Below, one piece after another: positions 43,750 through 53,478 of a stretch of DNA of 64,000 bases (position 1 is the first letter of the stretch; every line of letters starts with the position of its first letter). Both the position numbers and the translations under genes were made by a program. The notes beneath the pieces were generated by a model. That model ran no database searches. It was not told the DNA's origin and saw only the letters and a list, made by a program, of their open reading frames with translations. The stretch is from Colwellia ponticola (GTDB lineage: Bacteria; Pseudomonadota; Gammaproteobacteria; Enterobacterales; Alteromonadaceae), in assembly GCF_005885605.1 (NCBI RefSeq), contig NZ_SZVP01000015.1, forward strand, positions 1-64,000. Direction: 5' to 3'.

Positions 43750-44478
43750 ATGCTAAAAACATTATTCAATACTACTCTATCAGCGTCTTTATTACTTATT
43801 AGCTCACTAGCCAGTGCCTCTTTAATTACCAATGGTAGCTTTGAAGAGCTTTTTTTCCCTGATAAATCAACAACACAGAGCGTAGCTCAAAATACCAAGT
43901 TACAAGCGTTTGCCAACAAAAACAGTACTTGGGATGTGTTTTATACTTTACCAGGTTGGGTAACAACTGCAGGTAACGGTATCGAGTTACAAAAACGTGT
44001 TGTTAGCGCTTCGGCCCAAGGTAATAACCATATTGAACTCGACTCTAAACGTGGTGGCTCATCAAATACAGTCATGACACAAACTCTTGAGTCACTCACT
44101 GTTGGCGCTGAGTATTTATTAGAATTTTCTTACAAACCACGCACTAATACCCAAAACGATAATGGCATTAATGTATTTTGGTATGATGCCGCCATAGATT
44201 TCGACCTAAATATGACGGCCGATTTAAGCGTTGACGGAGAAAATAAAACATCACCCGATTGGCAAGTAAAATCAATAAAACTAGTAGCACAAGCTGAAAC
44301 AATGGATTTAAGCTTTGGTGCTTTTGGCAAACAAAATTCTTATGGCGGTTTACTTGATAATGTTTCGCTAGTACAAGTGAGTAACACGACTACCGACATT
44401 CCAGAGCCGCCCATGTTAGCTTTATTATTACTTGGTTTTGCCGCATTAGTTCGCCGTCATCACAATAAAGCTAAATAA
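43750..44478 (+). CDS. PEP-CTERM-type exported protein (DUF642-like beta-sandwich)
   Basis: A 242-residue secreted protein. Signal peptide MLKTLFNTTLSASLLLISSL then ASAS; the mature start SLITNGSFEELFFPDKST and GNNHIELDSKRGGSSNTVMT are typical of DUF642/choice-of-anchor folds (GFE...G.. HIELDS). The C-terminus has a PEP-CTERM-like sorting tail: IPEPPMLALLLLGFAALVRR, then HHNKAK (motif PEPP, membrane helix, basic end). An exosortase would be needed elsewhere in the genome; none is in the window. Monocistronic. Confidence 0.82.
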   Translation: MLKTLFNTTLSASLLLISSLASASLITNGSFEELFFPDKSTTQSVAQNTKLQAFANKNSTWDVFYTLPGWVTTAGNGIELQKRVVSASAQGNNHIELDSKRGGSSNTVMTQTLESLTVGAEYLLEFSYKPRTNTQNDNGINVFWYDAAIDFDLNMTADLSVDGENKTSPDWQVKSIKLVAQAETMDLSFGAFGKQNSYGGLLDNVSLVQVSNTTTDIPEPPMLALLLLGFAALVRRHHNKAK

Positions 44479-44517
44479 GGCGCTACAAAGTAAACTTTCT
44501 CGGTCTGCCTTCATGTT

Positions 44518-44679
44518 ATACCAGTTTCATTAATTAGGTGATCTACTTTATACGCAGGAAAAACAGCCAAATACAAGGCATTTATTTTAATAACTAGTTG
44601 TTCTAATTATAAAATAAATAACGCTGTAGTTGGTTTTTTTAACCAGTAGAAATGATCACATAGTTAGTGAGATTGGTAT
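44518..44679. mobile_element. 162-bp MITE-like inverted-repeat element
   Basis: Nearly the whole element is an imperfect inverted repeat of about 70 bp per arm. Left end ATACCAGTTTCATTAATTAG and right end (reverse complement) ATACCAATCTCACTAACTAT; both arms continue GTGATC, then an A-rich block, CCAA.TACA and TTTATTTTA. Its centre is near 44598. No ORF inside. It sits just after the PEP-CTERM gene. Confidence 0.8.
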
Positions 44680-44707
44680 TATATAAATGACGGAGAAAGT
44701 TGCGCCC

Positions 44708-45856
44708 TTAGTTACTCACATCTAAAAATCCTTTAATGTCACTAAACCCCTTTATTCCTAAAAGCTCTGCCTTGTGCGCTAATTCATCATGTTCAGTGCG
44801 CCCTGTTGCAAGGGTATATAAACAAGACAGCATAAACAGCACTAATTCATCGTGTTTATCACCTTTAACCTGCAAGTTACTTACTTTATCTAAATGATTC
44901 AGTTGTTTAATTACCCTAGCATCAATATGCCATAAAGATAACATCAAACTTGACGCGGTATAAATACTCATATTCATAACTTGTTTAACATGGTAATTAA
45001 ATGACTGTAAATCATCAATGCCCTATAATGAATGTAATATGAGCTGATGTTTATTATTATTTTTATGACAAAGTAATAATAAACCTAATAATGCAAAAGT
45101 AAGTACTTGCTCAATTAAAACATTATCAAATTTAACCGTGACGCTGGACTGTTTTCGCAATAATTGAAATACTTTTGGTGCAGATAAAAAGGCATGGCTA
45201 CATTGATTAATAACGCTTTGCTCAACATGAGAGCTAAGTGCATCTTTAACTGAATAAACAATAGCTAAATTAATGACGGTATTAATGCCTAAGCTACGGC
45301 TAATTGCTTCTTCAATATTATTAGGGGTCTTACCATAAATGGCTTTACTGGCAAGTCCGAGTATACGCCCAGTAAAAACAAGATCTTTTGCAATAATGTC
45401 AATAACGCGCTGTAAATTAAAGTTGTCTTGCTCTTTTTCACTTAATAGCCGTTGGCAACTATCAGACAAGGGCGGCATATTTTGTGCGATAACACTTAAC
45501 GTGTGTTCATCACTACTATTGTCGCCAACAAGGGATAATTCTCTAAACTTAGCTGGGGTGATACCAAATTTATGACGAAAAGCGCGCTCAAAAGTAGCAC
45601 GTTCAGAGTAACCCAACTTAACCACTAAGCTATTAATATTGATGTGCTCAGTCAGCAAGGCGTGTACACAGAGCTCATTTAAATATTTTTGTTGAATCAG
45701 CTTAAAAGAGGTTTCTTCTTGGCTAAGCTTGCGCCGAAATGACGTCATACTCATCGCTAGCTCAGCAGCACATTGCTCAATGGTTAGTGTAGCCGGCACA
45801 GCGCTTGTTGTAAGTAATGAGTTAACGGCTTGGGTTAACAATAACTTTTGATTCAT
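44708..45856 (-). pseudogene. AraC-type HTH / HDOD-domain regulator split by one in-frame amber codon
   Basis: The 5' part (45856 to the TAG at 45025-45023; 277 codons) has an AraC-like double HTH (about 1-110: CAAELAMSMTSFRRKLSQEE and VVKLGYSERATFERAFRHKF, GITPAKF) followed by an HDOD-like helical domain (about 125-277: PPLSDSCQRLL, VIDIIAKDLVFTGRILGLAS). Reading on through the TAG gives 15 sense codons (GIDDLQSFNYHVKQV), then an 89-codon ORF (44977-44708) in the same frame. Its SSLMLSLWHIDARVIKQLNH segment is the expected HDOD end (LL..W.....I). The gene was thus one of 382 codons, now interrupted or read through by an amber suppressor. No other disabling change is seen. Activity of the 277-residue fragment is uncertain. 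Confidence 0.75.
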
Positions 45857-46100
45857 GTGTTTTATTTATGTAAATAGAGTAGCTAAATGCTCAAGATAAC
45901 AACAGTTTACTTAATAATCCATTAAGCAAGTGCTTATTATGTCGTTTAATAAAACGGTAAAATAAGTAAATAAAATATGTTCAAGTTAATGCGGTTTAGA
46001 CTTACTATGGCTCAAGCCATTATAAGACATAATATCTACAGGTAGGACAGCGCTTTAAAATAAAGATAAGGTTATTTTAAAGCGACTGTATATCTAGTGA

Positions 46101-47327
46101 CTATTTTCTAGCGACTAAGTGCACGGTACTGGTTGAACGCTCTAAAAAGGCACCTTCACAGTAGGCAAAGTAGTAAAGCCACAAGCGTTTAAAAGTTTCA
46201 TCGTAATCAAGGCTTGATAACTCTGGCCACGACGCTAAAAAATTATCGCGCCAATGCGCCAAGGTTTTAGCATAATCAAGACCAATATCATCAAGCGACT
46301 CAACCACTAATTGACTATGCTCAGTCAGATGTTGGGTCAGTACAGTAACCGAGGGTAAAAAACCGCCGGGGAAAATATAGCGTTGAATAAAATCAACATT
46401 ACTTTTGTAGTAACTAAAGCGTTGATCAGCAATAGTAATTGCTTGAATAAGCAGTTTACCGCCCGCCTTTAACCTATCGTTACACTGTTTAAAGAAGCTA
46501 GGTAAATAATCAAAACCAACCGCTTCTATCATTTCAATAGAGACCACTTTGTCAAAAGTGCCGGTTAAGTCACGGTAATCTTCTTTAAGTAAAGTCACTT
46601 TATCGGCTAAGCCTAATGCGGTTATGCGGCTTTGCGCATAAGCATATTGTGCATCAGAAATTGTCGTGGTAGTGACATGACAGCCATAATGCTGAGCAGC
46701 ATAAATAGCCAAGCCCCCCCACCCCGTACCAATTTCAAGTAAATGATCATCTTTCTTAAGGGCTAAGCGTTGGCATATTGTTGCCAATTTATGTTGTTGC
46801 GCTTCATCTAATGAGGCATTTTCGTGGGGATAAATAGCTGAAGAGTACATCATATCTGGATCTAAAAAGCGCGTGTATAGCTCATTACCTAAATCATAAT
46901 GCGCCAATATATTACGTTTTGAGCCTGATTGGGTATTACGATTCTGCCAATGGTTAATCGTGTTTTTCAGTTGATTTAGCCAAGATTTATTCGCTTCTAG
47001 GCTATCGGTTTGCTGCTGGGCTCTAGCAAAAATCCTAATCACATTGGTAAGGTTTGGGCTACTCCATTTACCTTCAATAAAAGCTTCTGCAGCGCCAATA
47101 CTGCCACCTTTAACAAAATCACGATAGACACTGGTATCATGAATATGAATTTTGCCTTTAATAGTTTCATCAGGGACATTAGCAGGGAAATGAGAATGGA
47201 CAGCGTCTTCAACAACTTCTAATTGCCCATAGGCAAATTTTGAGAACACGCCAAGCACTAAACTTCGACAGCGTTTGTCTAACCAGTTAGCTTGTTTTAA
47301 TAAACTAACTTCATTAATATTTTCCAT
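46101..47327 (-). CDS. cyclopropane/methyl fatty-acyl-phospholipid synthase family protein
   Basis: SAM-dependent enzyme that adds a methylene or methyl group to unsaturated phospholipid acyl chains. The 408-residue protein has an N-terminal lipid-binding part (about 1-130) and a SAM-binding domain (LLEIGTGWGGLAIYAAQHYG, then ISDAQYAYAQSRI, VSIEMIEAVGFDYL). The family motif DPDMMYSSAIYPHENASLDE is seen. It is the last gene of the FAD/DUF1365 series in the ChrR cluster. It could be a classic Cfa or the related methyltransferase of furan fatty-acid synthesis; sequence alone does not decide. Confidence 0.9.
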   Translation of the reverse strand: MENINEVSLLKQANWLDKRCRSLVLGVFSKFAYGQLEVVEDAVHSHFPANVPDETIKGKIHIHDTSVYRDFVKGGSIGAAEAFIEGKWSSPNLTNVIRIFARAQQQTDSLEANKSWLNQLKNTINHWQNRNTQSGSKRNILAHYDLGNELYTRFLDPDMMYSSAIYPHENASLDEAQQHKLATICQRLALKKDDHLLEIGTGWGGLAIYAAQHYGCHVTTTTISDAQYAYAQSRITALGLADKVTLLKEDYRDLTGTFDKVVSIEMIEAVGFDYLPSFFKQCNDRLKAGGKLLIQAITIADQRFSYYKSNVDFIQRYIFPGGFLPSVTVLTQHLTEHSQLVVESLDDIGLDYAKTLAHWRDNFLASWPELSSLDYDETFKRLWLYYFAYCEGAFLERSTSTVHLVARK

Positions 47328-47442
47328 GGTATTCCCCTACTGCTTATTGCTTTTGTTGTGCTTGTTTGTTTCGTTGCTTATTTCTTGGTTGCTAAGCTAA
47401 CACCTACTTATATTGCATATACAGTTATTGCATATACAGTGG

Positions 47443-48255
47443 CTACTCTAGCTTTTGATAACCGATAAAAGGTACACGTTTAATAAAGAGTTTCAGTGCT
47501 TGCCAATAAATAGTTAATACGACTTTTACTGTCATCACCGGTAATTGCGCCCAAATACGCAACAAACTTTTTTTAGTAAACGGTTTTTTCTTCATCACCA
47601 AACTGGCATCAAATAAGGTGGTGGCTTGGCCACTTTCTTCATCAATACGTTTGTTTTTAATGTTAACCAGCAACTTATCATCACTAGAAGACGGCGGTGT
47701 TACCCGCCAAAAGTAAGTCATCGCTAAGTCCATAAACGGTGAAACCTGAAACGCTTTTTTCGTGGTTTTGTCACTTGAGTCAGCTAATAAATCCACTAAA
47801 TAATAATGACGTTCATTCCAAGGAGTGTTGCTTACTTCCGCTAACATTTGTGTACATTGATCATTATGGTCATAACAAAAATAGAAGTTGGCTGGGCTGA
47901 AATAAATACCAAAGCATCTCACTTGTACCAACATAACAATTCGCTTTATCTCTGTGTGACCAGATAATTGCTTCACTTTATTTTTTATACGCACACTCAA
48001 AGGAAAGGGATCACCTGTTGGCTTCTCTTTTATCTTGTCTTTCGTGCTGACTTGAAGATAATCTTGCTCAACAAAGCGTAAAGGTCGATACCAGGAAAAA
48101 CCAAAAATACCAAAGCCGTGGTTACTTTTTTCAACATCAGTAACATCGAGTGCCAACATATATAAACGATAATTAAAATCGTGTTTTTTCGGGCTAAACC
48201 GTCGATGAATAACATCACCAAGGTAAATATGGCTATGACTAAATGAAGTAGGCAT
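47443..48255 (-). CDS. DUF1365 family protein
   Basis: A 270-residue protein of unknown activity, nearly always next to a Cfa-like methyltransferase and an FAD oxidoreductase. Core motifs: YLGDVIHRRFSPKKHDFNYR, LYMLALDVTDVE, then VQVRCFGIYFSPANFYFCYD and EVSNTPWNERHYYLVD. No signal peptide; a hydrophobic segment at the C-terminus (IWAQLPVMTVKVVLTIYWQA) suggests membrane contact. It starts 11 nt after the FAD gene stop. Confidence 0.92.
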   Translation of the reverse strand: MPTSFSHSHIYLGDVIHRRFSPKKHDFNYRLYMLALDVTDVEKSNHGFGIFGFSWYRPLRFVEQDYLQVSTKDKIKEKPTGDPFPLSVRIKNKVKQLSGHTEIKRIVMLVQVRCFGIYFSPANFYFCYDHNDQCTQMLAEVSNTPWNERHYYLVDLLADSSDKTTKKAFQVSPFMDLAMTYFWRVTPPSSSDDKLLVNIKNKRIDEESGQATTLFDASLVMKKKPFTKKSLLRIWAQLPVMTVKVVLTIYWQALKLFIKRVPFIGYQKLE

Positions 48256-48266
48256 TATATTAGCGC

Positions 48267-49538
48267 TTATCCTTTATCTATCAGTGACAAGTGACAATCA
48301 AAGCGCTGCGCTACTTCAACAGCACTTCTTACGCCGTCTTCATGAAAGCCACTGTGCCAATAAGCGCCAGCAAAATGAGTGTGATTATGGCCACAAATTA
48401 ACGGTCGTTGTTGCTGCGCTTTAATCGACTGAGTCGAGAAAACGGGGTGATGATAAGTAAACTCCCTTAATATTTCTTTCGGGTCGATAGCTGCCTTTTG
48501 ATTTAAGGTTACGCAAAAAGTGTGTTTACTGTCAATGTTTTGCAATATATTCATATTATAAGTAACACTAGCGGGTTTGCTTCTATCTTGGCTTAATTGA
48601 TAATTCCAACTTGCCCAGGCTTTTTTACGCTTAGGTAATAACTTTTTGTCAGTGTGCAATATCACACTATTAGCGCTGTAAGGCATAGCTGATAACACCG
48701 ACTTTTCATCGTCACTGGCATCCTCTAATAAAGCTAGCGCTTGGTCTGAGTGACAGGCAATAACTACTTCATCAAATGTTTGACTAGGTGAGTCAGTAAA
48801 ATGTAACTGTACTTTATTATCATGTCGGGTAATGCCACTAATATTGGCATTAAGATGAATATTATCTTTAAAAGGCTGGCACAGGGGAGCTAAGTAACTA
48901 CGAGAGCCTTGTGGAATAACATACCACTGCGGCCTATCAGCAATATTTAACAAACCGTGATTATGAAAGAATCGTACAAAAAAAGTAAATTCAAAATCTT
49001 CCATTTGCGCTAATGAACTTGACCATATAGCCGCGCCCATAGGCAAAATATAATGTTCAGCAAAAAAATCACTAAAGTGATGTGCTGTTAAAAATTCGCC
49101 TAAAGTTAGTCCCTCAATATATTGTTGTTGTGCATAAATACTTTTACACAATTTATTAAAGCGTAAAATTTCTTTCACTAACAACCAAAATTTCGGCTTA
49201 AAAATATTGCGTCGTTGGGCAAATAAAGTATCCAAATTATGGCCATTATATTCCATACCCGATTGACAATTATGTACTGAAAAGCTCATTTCTGTGGGAA
49301 TTTTACCAATGCCAATTTCATCTAATAATGCTAGGAAATTGGGGTAGGTTTTATTATTAAAAACAATAAAACCAGTGTCTATAGCGTGTTTTTCGCCCGC
49401 TTTTTCTATATCAACGGTTGCAGTATGACCGCCAATACAGTCATTTTTTTCAAACACGGTTACCTTATGTTTTTTAGCAAGTAAATAGGCTGCGGTTAAT
49501 CCTGAAATGCCTGAGCCGATAATAGCAAAATGCTTCAT
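48267..49538 (-). CDS. FAD-dependent amine-oxidase-like oxidoreductase / fatty-acid desaturase (COG2907 type)
   Basis: A 423-residue flavoprotein. The N-terminal dinucleotide motif is seen in FAIIGSGISGLTAAYLLAKK, with VFEKNDCIGGHTATVDI next. IDTGFIVFNNKTYPNFLALL and SRSYLAPLC follow. The C-terminal FAD motif is in GAYWHSGFHEDGVRSAVEVA. In ChrR-regulated clusters of alphaproteobacteria, a related protein acts as a desaturase on methylated lipid chains; transfer of that role here is inference. Tightly linked to DUF1365 and SDR genes. Confidence 0.85.
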   Translation of the reverse strand: MKHFAIIGSGISGLTAAYLLAKKHKVTVFEKNDCIGGHTATVDIEKAGEKHAIDTGFIVFNNKTYPNFLALLDEIGIGKIPTEMSFSVHNCQSGMEYNGHNLDTLFAQRRNIFKPKFWLLVKEILRFNKLCKSIYAQQQYIEGLTLGEFLTAHHFSDFFAEHYILPMGAAIWSSSLAQMEDFEFTFFVRFFHNHGLLNIADRPQWYVIPQGSRSYLAPLCQPFKDNIHLNANISGITRHDNKVQLHFTDSPSQTFDEVVIACHSDQALALLEDASDDEKSVLSAMPYSANSVILHTDKKLLPKRKKAWASWNYQLSQDRSKPASVTYNMNILQNIDSKHTFCVTLNQKAAIDPKEILREFTYHHPVFSTQSIKAQQQRPLICGHNHTHFAGAYWHSGFHEDGVRSAVEVAQRFDCHLSLIDKG

Positions 49539-49555
49539 TGTTTATCTGTCCTTGT

Positions 49556-50305
49556 TTAATTATCGCCACGTTCTTGTTTATTGCTAATAAGTCTCTGCCA
49601 TAAAGACGCAGGTAAAAAGGCGAGTAATTTCATGGTAAGCGTTAAACGCTTGGGAAAATGTAGGTATTTTTTACGTTTTTCAATGCCAACTATCATTCTA
49701 TGCGCGGCTTGTTCACTGGTCAGTAAAAAAGGCATGGCAAAATCATTTTTATCGGTTAACGGCGTTCTGACAAAACCAGGGTGTACTAAGGTAACGTCGA
49801 TGTCGTGTTTTGCTAAATCAAGTCGCAAGCTATTGGCTAAATAATCAACACCCGCCTTTGACGCGCCATATGCTTCGCTTCGGGGAAAAGGCAAAATAGT
49901 AGCACTTGAACTAACAAAGACTACTTGCCCACCTTTTTTAACTTGCGGTAAAAAATATTGTAGTAAAGTACCTAATGCGACCAGATTGGTATTAATAACA
50001 CTAGCAAATAACTCTCCAGAAAAATTTTTCGCATCATCGATATAACGACAATCACCGGCATTTAAAATAAGTAAGTCTAATGATTCACTACCGTCAGCTT
50101 GAATATCTTGCGCTGCGGATGCGACTTGCGTTGGTTGGGTGATATCAAATGAATAAGTTTTAAAAGCGCGTGCGACAAGAGTATTGAGTTTATCCTGATT
50201 ACGTCCACAAGCGATAACGTTATCACCTTGCGCACTATATTGTTCAAATAAGGCAAGACCAATACCAGATGTAGCACCGGTGATCAAAATATTTTTAGCG
50301 GTCAT
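49556..50305 (-). CDS. short-chain dehydrogenase/reductase
   Basis: A 249-residue NAD(P)-dependent oxidoreductase. Classical SDR motifs: ILITGATSGIGLALFEQYSA (nucleotide loop), LLILNAG (NAG motif), catalytic Ser in VVFVSSSATIL and YxxxK in SEAYGASKAGVDY. The first ATG overlaps the stop of the NTF2-like gene by one base, showing translational coupling. Substrate not evident; context suggests lipid or ketone oxidation products. Confidence 0.9.
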   Translation of the reverse strand: MTAKNILITGATSGIGLALFEQYSAQGDNVIACGRNQDKLNTLVARAFKTYSFDITQPTQVASAAQDIQADGSESLDLLILNAGDCRYIDDAKNFSGELFASVINTNLVALGTLLQYFLPQVKKGGQVVFVSSSATILPFPRSEAYGASKAGVDYLANSLRLDLAKHDIDVTLVHPGFVRTPLTDKNDFAMPFLLTSEQAAHRMIVGIEKRKKYLHFPKRLTLTMKLLAFLPASLWQRLISNKQERGDN

Positions 50306-50766
50306 TAGTTAGCTGCCTTGTTTTTTATCCATTTAGTCAACTTGCCAAATACGGGTAACTGCTCATAAAGCATAGCGCCTAAATCTAGGTAGTCTCTATG
50401 ATAAATAACTTTACTGTCTGCACCTTGAATATGTGAGCTACCCAGCACAATAACACAGTTACCTTTGTTCAACTTAGGGTGTTTATACGACATGGTCCAA
50501 AATATTGACGCTTGTGAGCCCTGCCAAATAACATCATCGATAATAAAATCACAAGATGATAAGTTTTGATAGAGGTTAGTAAAATATTGATATAAATCGT
50601 CAAAACCTTCAACTTTGTGAATAGGGTCAATAAATGTCACCTGCTCATGATAAATAGTTGACAGTAATTGTAGATTATCTGTTGAGAGCTTTTGATAAAC
50701 AGTAACAAAATTACTCAACCATAAAGGCGCCCCTTGTAGAGTGTCGGTTAATCTATCTTTTTTCAT
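50305..50766 (-). CDS. NTF2-like (SnoaL-type) protein
   Basis: A 153-residue cytoplasmic protein with an NTF2/SnoaL-like cone fold: FVTVYQKLSTDNLQLLSTIY, HEQVTFIDPIHKVEGFDDLY, then YFTNLYQNLSSCDFIIDDVI and SIFWTMSYKHPKLNKG. Such proteins of ChrR clusters have no assigned reaction. It overlaps the SDR gene by 1 nt and follows the photolyase by 134 nt. Confidence 0.8.
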   Translation of the reverse strand: MKKDRLTDTLQGAPLWLSNFVTVYQKLSTDNLQLLSTIYHEQVTFIDPIHKVEGFDDLYQYFTNLYQNLSSCDFIIDDVIWQGSQASIFWTMSYKHPKLNKGNCVIVLGSSHIQGADSKVIYHRDYLDLGAMLYEQLPVFGKLTKWIKNKAAN

Positions 50767-50900
50767 GCTTATTGCCTTGTCATACTTATCTGTAAAAAAT
50801 CACCTGATAAAAAATCACCTTACAAAGGGGATTGTTAAGCTGTTAGCTTACTCAACACTGAGCAAAGTAAGGAGCGTTTAACAACGACAAAATTTACTCA

Positions 50901-52304
50901 CTAAACTTTATAGAAAGCTAACGCTTTTAACCTGGCTTCTTTATGTTCAACAATAGCTGGCCAATAAATATTGAGTTTATGATCAGCAATATATTGATGC
51001 GGAAAGTGTATTGCTTTGTCTGAAACAGCATCAAGTTCTGGTATATATTTACGTATGAAGATACCCTTTGGATCAAATCGCTCACTCTGTCTAATAGGGT
51101 TAAACACTCTAAAGTAAGGCTGTGCATCACACCCCGTGCTAGCTGCCCATTGCCAACCGCCATTATTAGCCGCTAAATCACCATCAATAAGGTTTTGCAT
51201 AAAATACTTTTCGCCTAAGCGCCAATCAATTAATAAGTGTTTTGTTAAAAAACTCGCAACTACCATACGTAGTCGATTATGCATCCAACCTGTTTGGTTG
51301 AGCTGTCTCATGGCGGCATCAACGAGCGGATAACCTGTTCTGCCCTGACACCAGGCTTGAAATAAACGCTCATCGTTTTGCCATGGCATATGTTGATAAT
51401 GTTCTTTATAACTTTGATGCTTGCAAAGTCGTTGTTCATGAAACATTAAGTGTCGGTAGAATTCACGCCAGATGATTTCATTTAACCATGAAAATTCTTC
51501 GCTATCTGACGCCACTAAAATATCGGGGTACTTATTCAGTAATAAACGCAATACGTAACGAGGGCTAATAACTCCCGTCGCTAAATAAGGCGAGATACCT
51601 GAAGTGCCTTTAATGGATGGAATGTCTCTATTACGTTGATATTGGCTTATTTTCTCTTGAAAGAAAGTGGCTAATACTTGCTGCTCAATCACATAGGATA
51701 ATGGCCAAGCATCTGACAGACTTTGAGCTTGTGTCACTGTGTTATCGTCATTAGTTAAACTTGCAGTTGAATCTGATGGCACTGTGCTACTCGATACCTT
51801 GCCTAAGTAATCAAAGCCGGCTTGCTTAATATAAGTTAACCAAGCACGTTTAAACGGGGTAAATACTTTATACATACTATTAGACTGATTAAGTACTTTG
51901 CCTTTAGGGACAATAACATCAGCTTCAAATAGCGTTAATCTAATATCACTAGCTATGATGGCTTTATCTCGTTGTTGCTCGTTAAACTCAAGTTCACTAT
52001 TAGCGACTATTTCAGTAATATTGTGCTGCTGACAGTAGTCTTTTAAATAGGATATTTGTTGAGCAAAATCATCCAGTTCAATTAATTCAAGCTCAATATT
52101 TAATACCGCTAACTCCTTAACCAGTGCCTGAGCATGTCGCTTTACAAAATCTATTTTGATTGGTGACCAATCATGTTGCTGCCATTGCTTTTCACAGATA
52201 AAAAAAATCGCCTTATTCGGTACTTGTGCACCGTTTTGATTAAGAAAATAATGTAAAGCGGGGTTATCATGTGTGCGAAGATCGTTACGAAACCAAAGTA
52301 GCAA
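50901..52304 (-). CDS. phrB: deoxyribodipyrimidine photolyase
   Basis: Light-driven repair of cyclobutane pyrimidine dimers using FAD and an antenna pigment. The 467-residue protein starts with TTG at 52304 (SD AAGGA, 6 nt upstream), giving LLWFRNDLRTHDNPALHYF, the typical photolyase beginning; no ATG gives this. The FAD-binding part shows GTSGISPYLATGVISPRYVL, WLNEIIWREFYRHLMFHEQR, GYPLVDAAMRQLNQTGWMHN and NNGGWQWAASTGCDAQPYFR, then FNPIRQSERFDPKG. Class I CPD photolyase. It is separated by a terminator from the sigma/ChrR/YbgA transcript. Confidence 0.96.
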   Translation of the reverse strand: MLLWFRNDLRTHDNPALHYFLNQNGAQVPNKAIFFICEKQWQQHDWSPIKIDFVKRHAQALVKELAVLNIELELIELDDFAQQISYLKDYCQQHNITEIVANSELEFNEQQRDKAIIASDIRLTLFEADVIVPKGKVLNQSNSMYKVFTPFKRAWLTYIKQAGFDYLGKVSSSTVPSDSTASLTNDDNTVTQAQSLSDAWPLSYVIEQQVLATFFQEKISQYQRNRDIPSIKGTSGISPYLATGVISPRYVLRLLLNKYPDILVASDSEEFSWLNEIIWREFYRHLMFHEQRLCKHQSYKEHYQHMPWQNDERLFQAWCQGRTGYPLVDAAMRQLNQTGWMHNRLRMVVASFLTKHLLIDWRLGEKYFMQNLIDGDLAANNGGWQWAASTGCDAQPYFRVFNPIRQSERFDPKGIFIRKYIPELDAVSDKAIHFPHQYIADHKLNIYWPAIVEHKEARLKALAFYKV

Positions 52305-52386
52305 AGGAGATCCTTATGTGCGCTTATGATGCACACGGTATAAATATAAAGGTAAATATAAACATAAGCCTAAAAGTACTTAAAAA

Positions 52387-52416
52387 AAAAGTACGCTAAT
52401 AAATTAGAGTACTTTT
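52387..52416 (-). terminator. intrinsic terminator between ybgA-like gene and phrB
   Basis: Stem AAAAGTAC/GTACTTTT with inner pairing CTAAT/ATTAG (arms 52387-52400 and 52403-52416), followed on the minus strand by a T-run. It ends the sigma-ChrR-YbgA transcript, so phrB and the lipid genes need their own promoter. Confidence 0.85.
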
Positions 52417-52456
52417 GCTGTTAACGCTCGTGTGCTGTAGTTGTCAATCGCGCTAA

Positions 52457-53416
52457 CTAATAGGCGTATCTTAAGCGTAACTTTTCAGGATAAGGTGACA
52501 AATACGCTTGCTGTGTTAAATAATCTTTTGGGTAGTGTAATAAATAATGCTTAATTAGTGTTAATGGTGCCATTAACGGAATAAGCCCCTCACGATAGGC
52601 ATCTATTTGCTCACATAGCTCCTGCCTTTCATTAGGTTGCAAGTGCTTAGAAAAATAACCTTGAATATGCGCCAATGTGTTGGCATGTTTTTTACGAGTA
52701 GCCACCACTTTAAGCGCGGTCATTAATCCTAAAATATATTGCGATGCCATTTCAGCTAGTGGTAAATCGGCTCTTGCTAATAATTGTCCAAGTTCTTTAT
52801 AAGCGATTAAGTCATGACTCATCACTGTATACTTATATTGGCTATGAAAAGTGGTTAACTTGTGCTTAGTTAACCCAGAAGCAGCAACCGTTTGCCAGTG
52901 TTTATAAGCGAATACTCTAGCAACAAAGTTTTCACGTAATAATGGATCATTTAAGCGACCATTTTCTTCACAAGGTAATAATGGGTTCGCTGCCATAATT
53001 TCTCTAGCAAAAGCACCAATACCATAGGCTGGCAGAGCATGACCTTCTGGACTGTAAATTTTAACCCTTTCCATACCACAACTGGGACTTTTAGCACAAA
53101 AAATATAGCCACTTAACGAGCTAGTCATACTAGCCACTTTTTTGCCGTAAGCACTTAATGCTTCGGTTACATCACCAGAGCCATCTTTTTGAGCAACATG
53201 AATAACATCACCTTGCTTAATTTGACGTATAGTTGGCCGAGGAATAGGCAAACCAATGGCAACTTCAGGGCAAAAAGACTTATAAGTGACGTATTGTGAA
53301 AATTCTTTTATGCAAAAAGTTGATGGTTTGTTACTGGCATCAAAGCGGACTTTTTCACCGATTAAACAGGCACTAATACCTATTTCCAAATCTTTTTTCT
53401 CAACGCTATAAATCAT
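52457..53416 (-). CDS. YbgA-like protein (DUF523 + DUF1722)
   Basis: A 319-residue protein with two domains: DUF523 (about 10-150; IGISACLIGEKVRFDASNKP, then SPSCGMERVKIYS with a pair of Cys) and DUF1722 (about 190-310; TVMSHDLIAYKELGQLLARA, YLLHYPKDYLTQQAYLSPYP). In Escherichia coli YbgA lies next to phr, and the two are linked in many genomes; DUF1722 is of unknown function. Here it lies between chrR and phrB. Confidence 0.92.
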   Translation of the reverse strand: MIYSVEKKDLEIGISACLIGEKVRFDASNKPSTFCIKEFSQYVTYKSFCPEVAIGLPIPRPTIRQIKQGDVIHVAQKDGSGDVTEALSAYGKKVASMTSSLSGYIFCAKSPSCGMERVKIYSPEGHALPAYGIGAFAREIMAANPLLPCEENGRLNDPLLRENFVARVFAYKHWQTVAASGLTKHKLTTFHSQYKYTVMSHDLIAYKELGQLLARADLPLAEMASQYILGLMTALKVVATRKKHANTLAHIQGYFSKHLQPNERQELCEQIDAYREGLIPLMAPLTLIKHYLLHYPKDYLTQQAYLSPYPEKLRLRYAY

Positions 53417-53478
53417 ATCTATTCCCTATAACCTGTGTTTTAGCTCTAACGAGTAACTTTACGTAAATGTATCATAAG

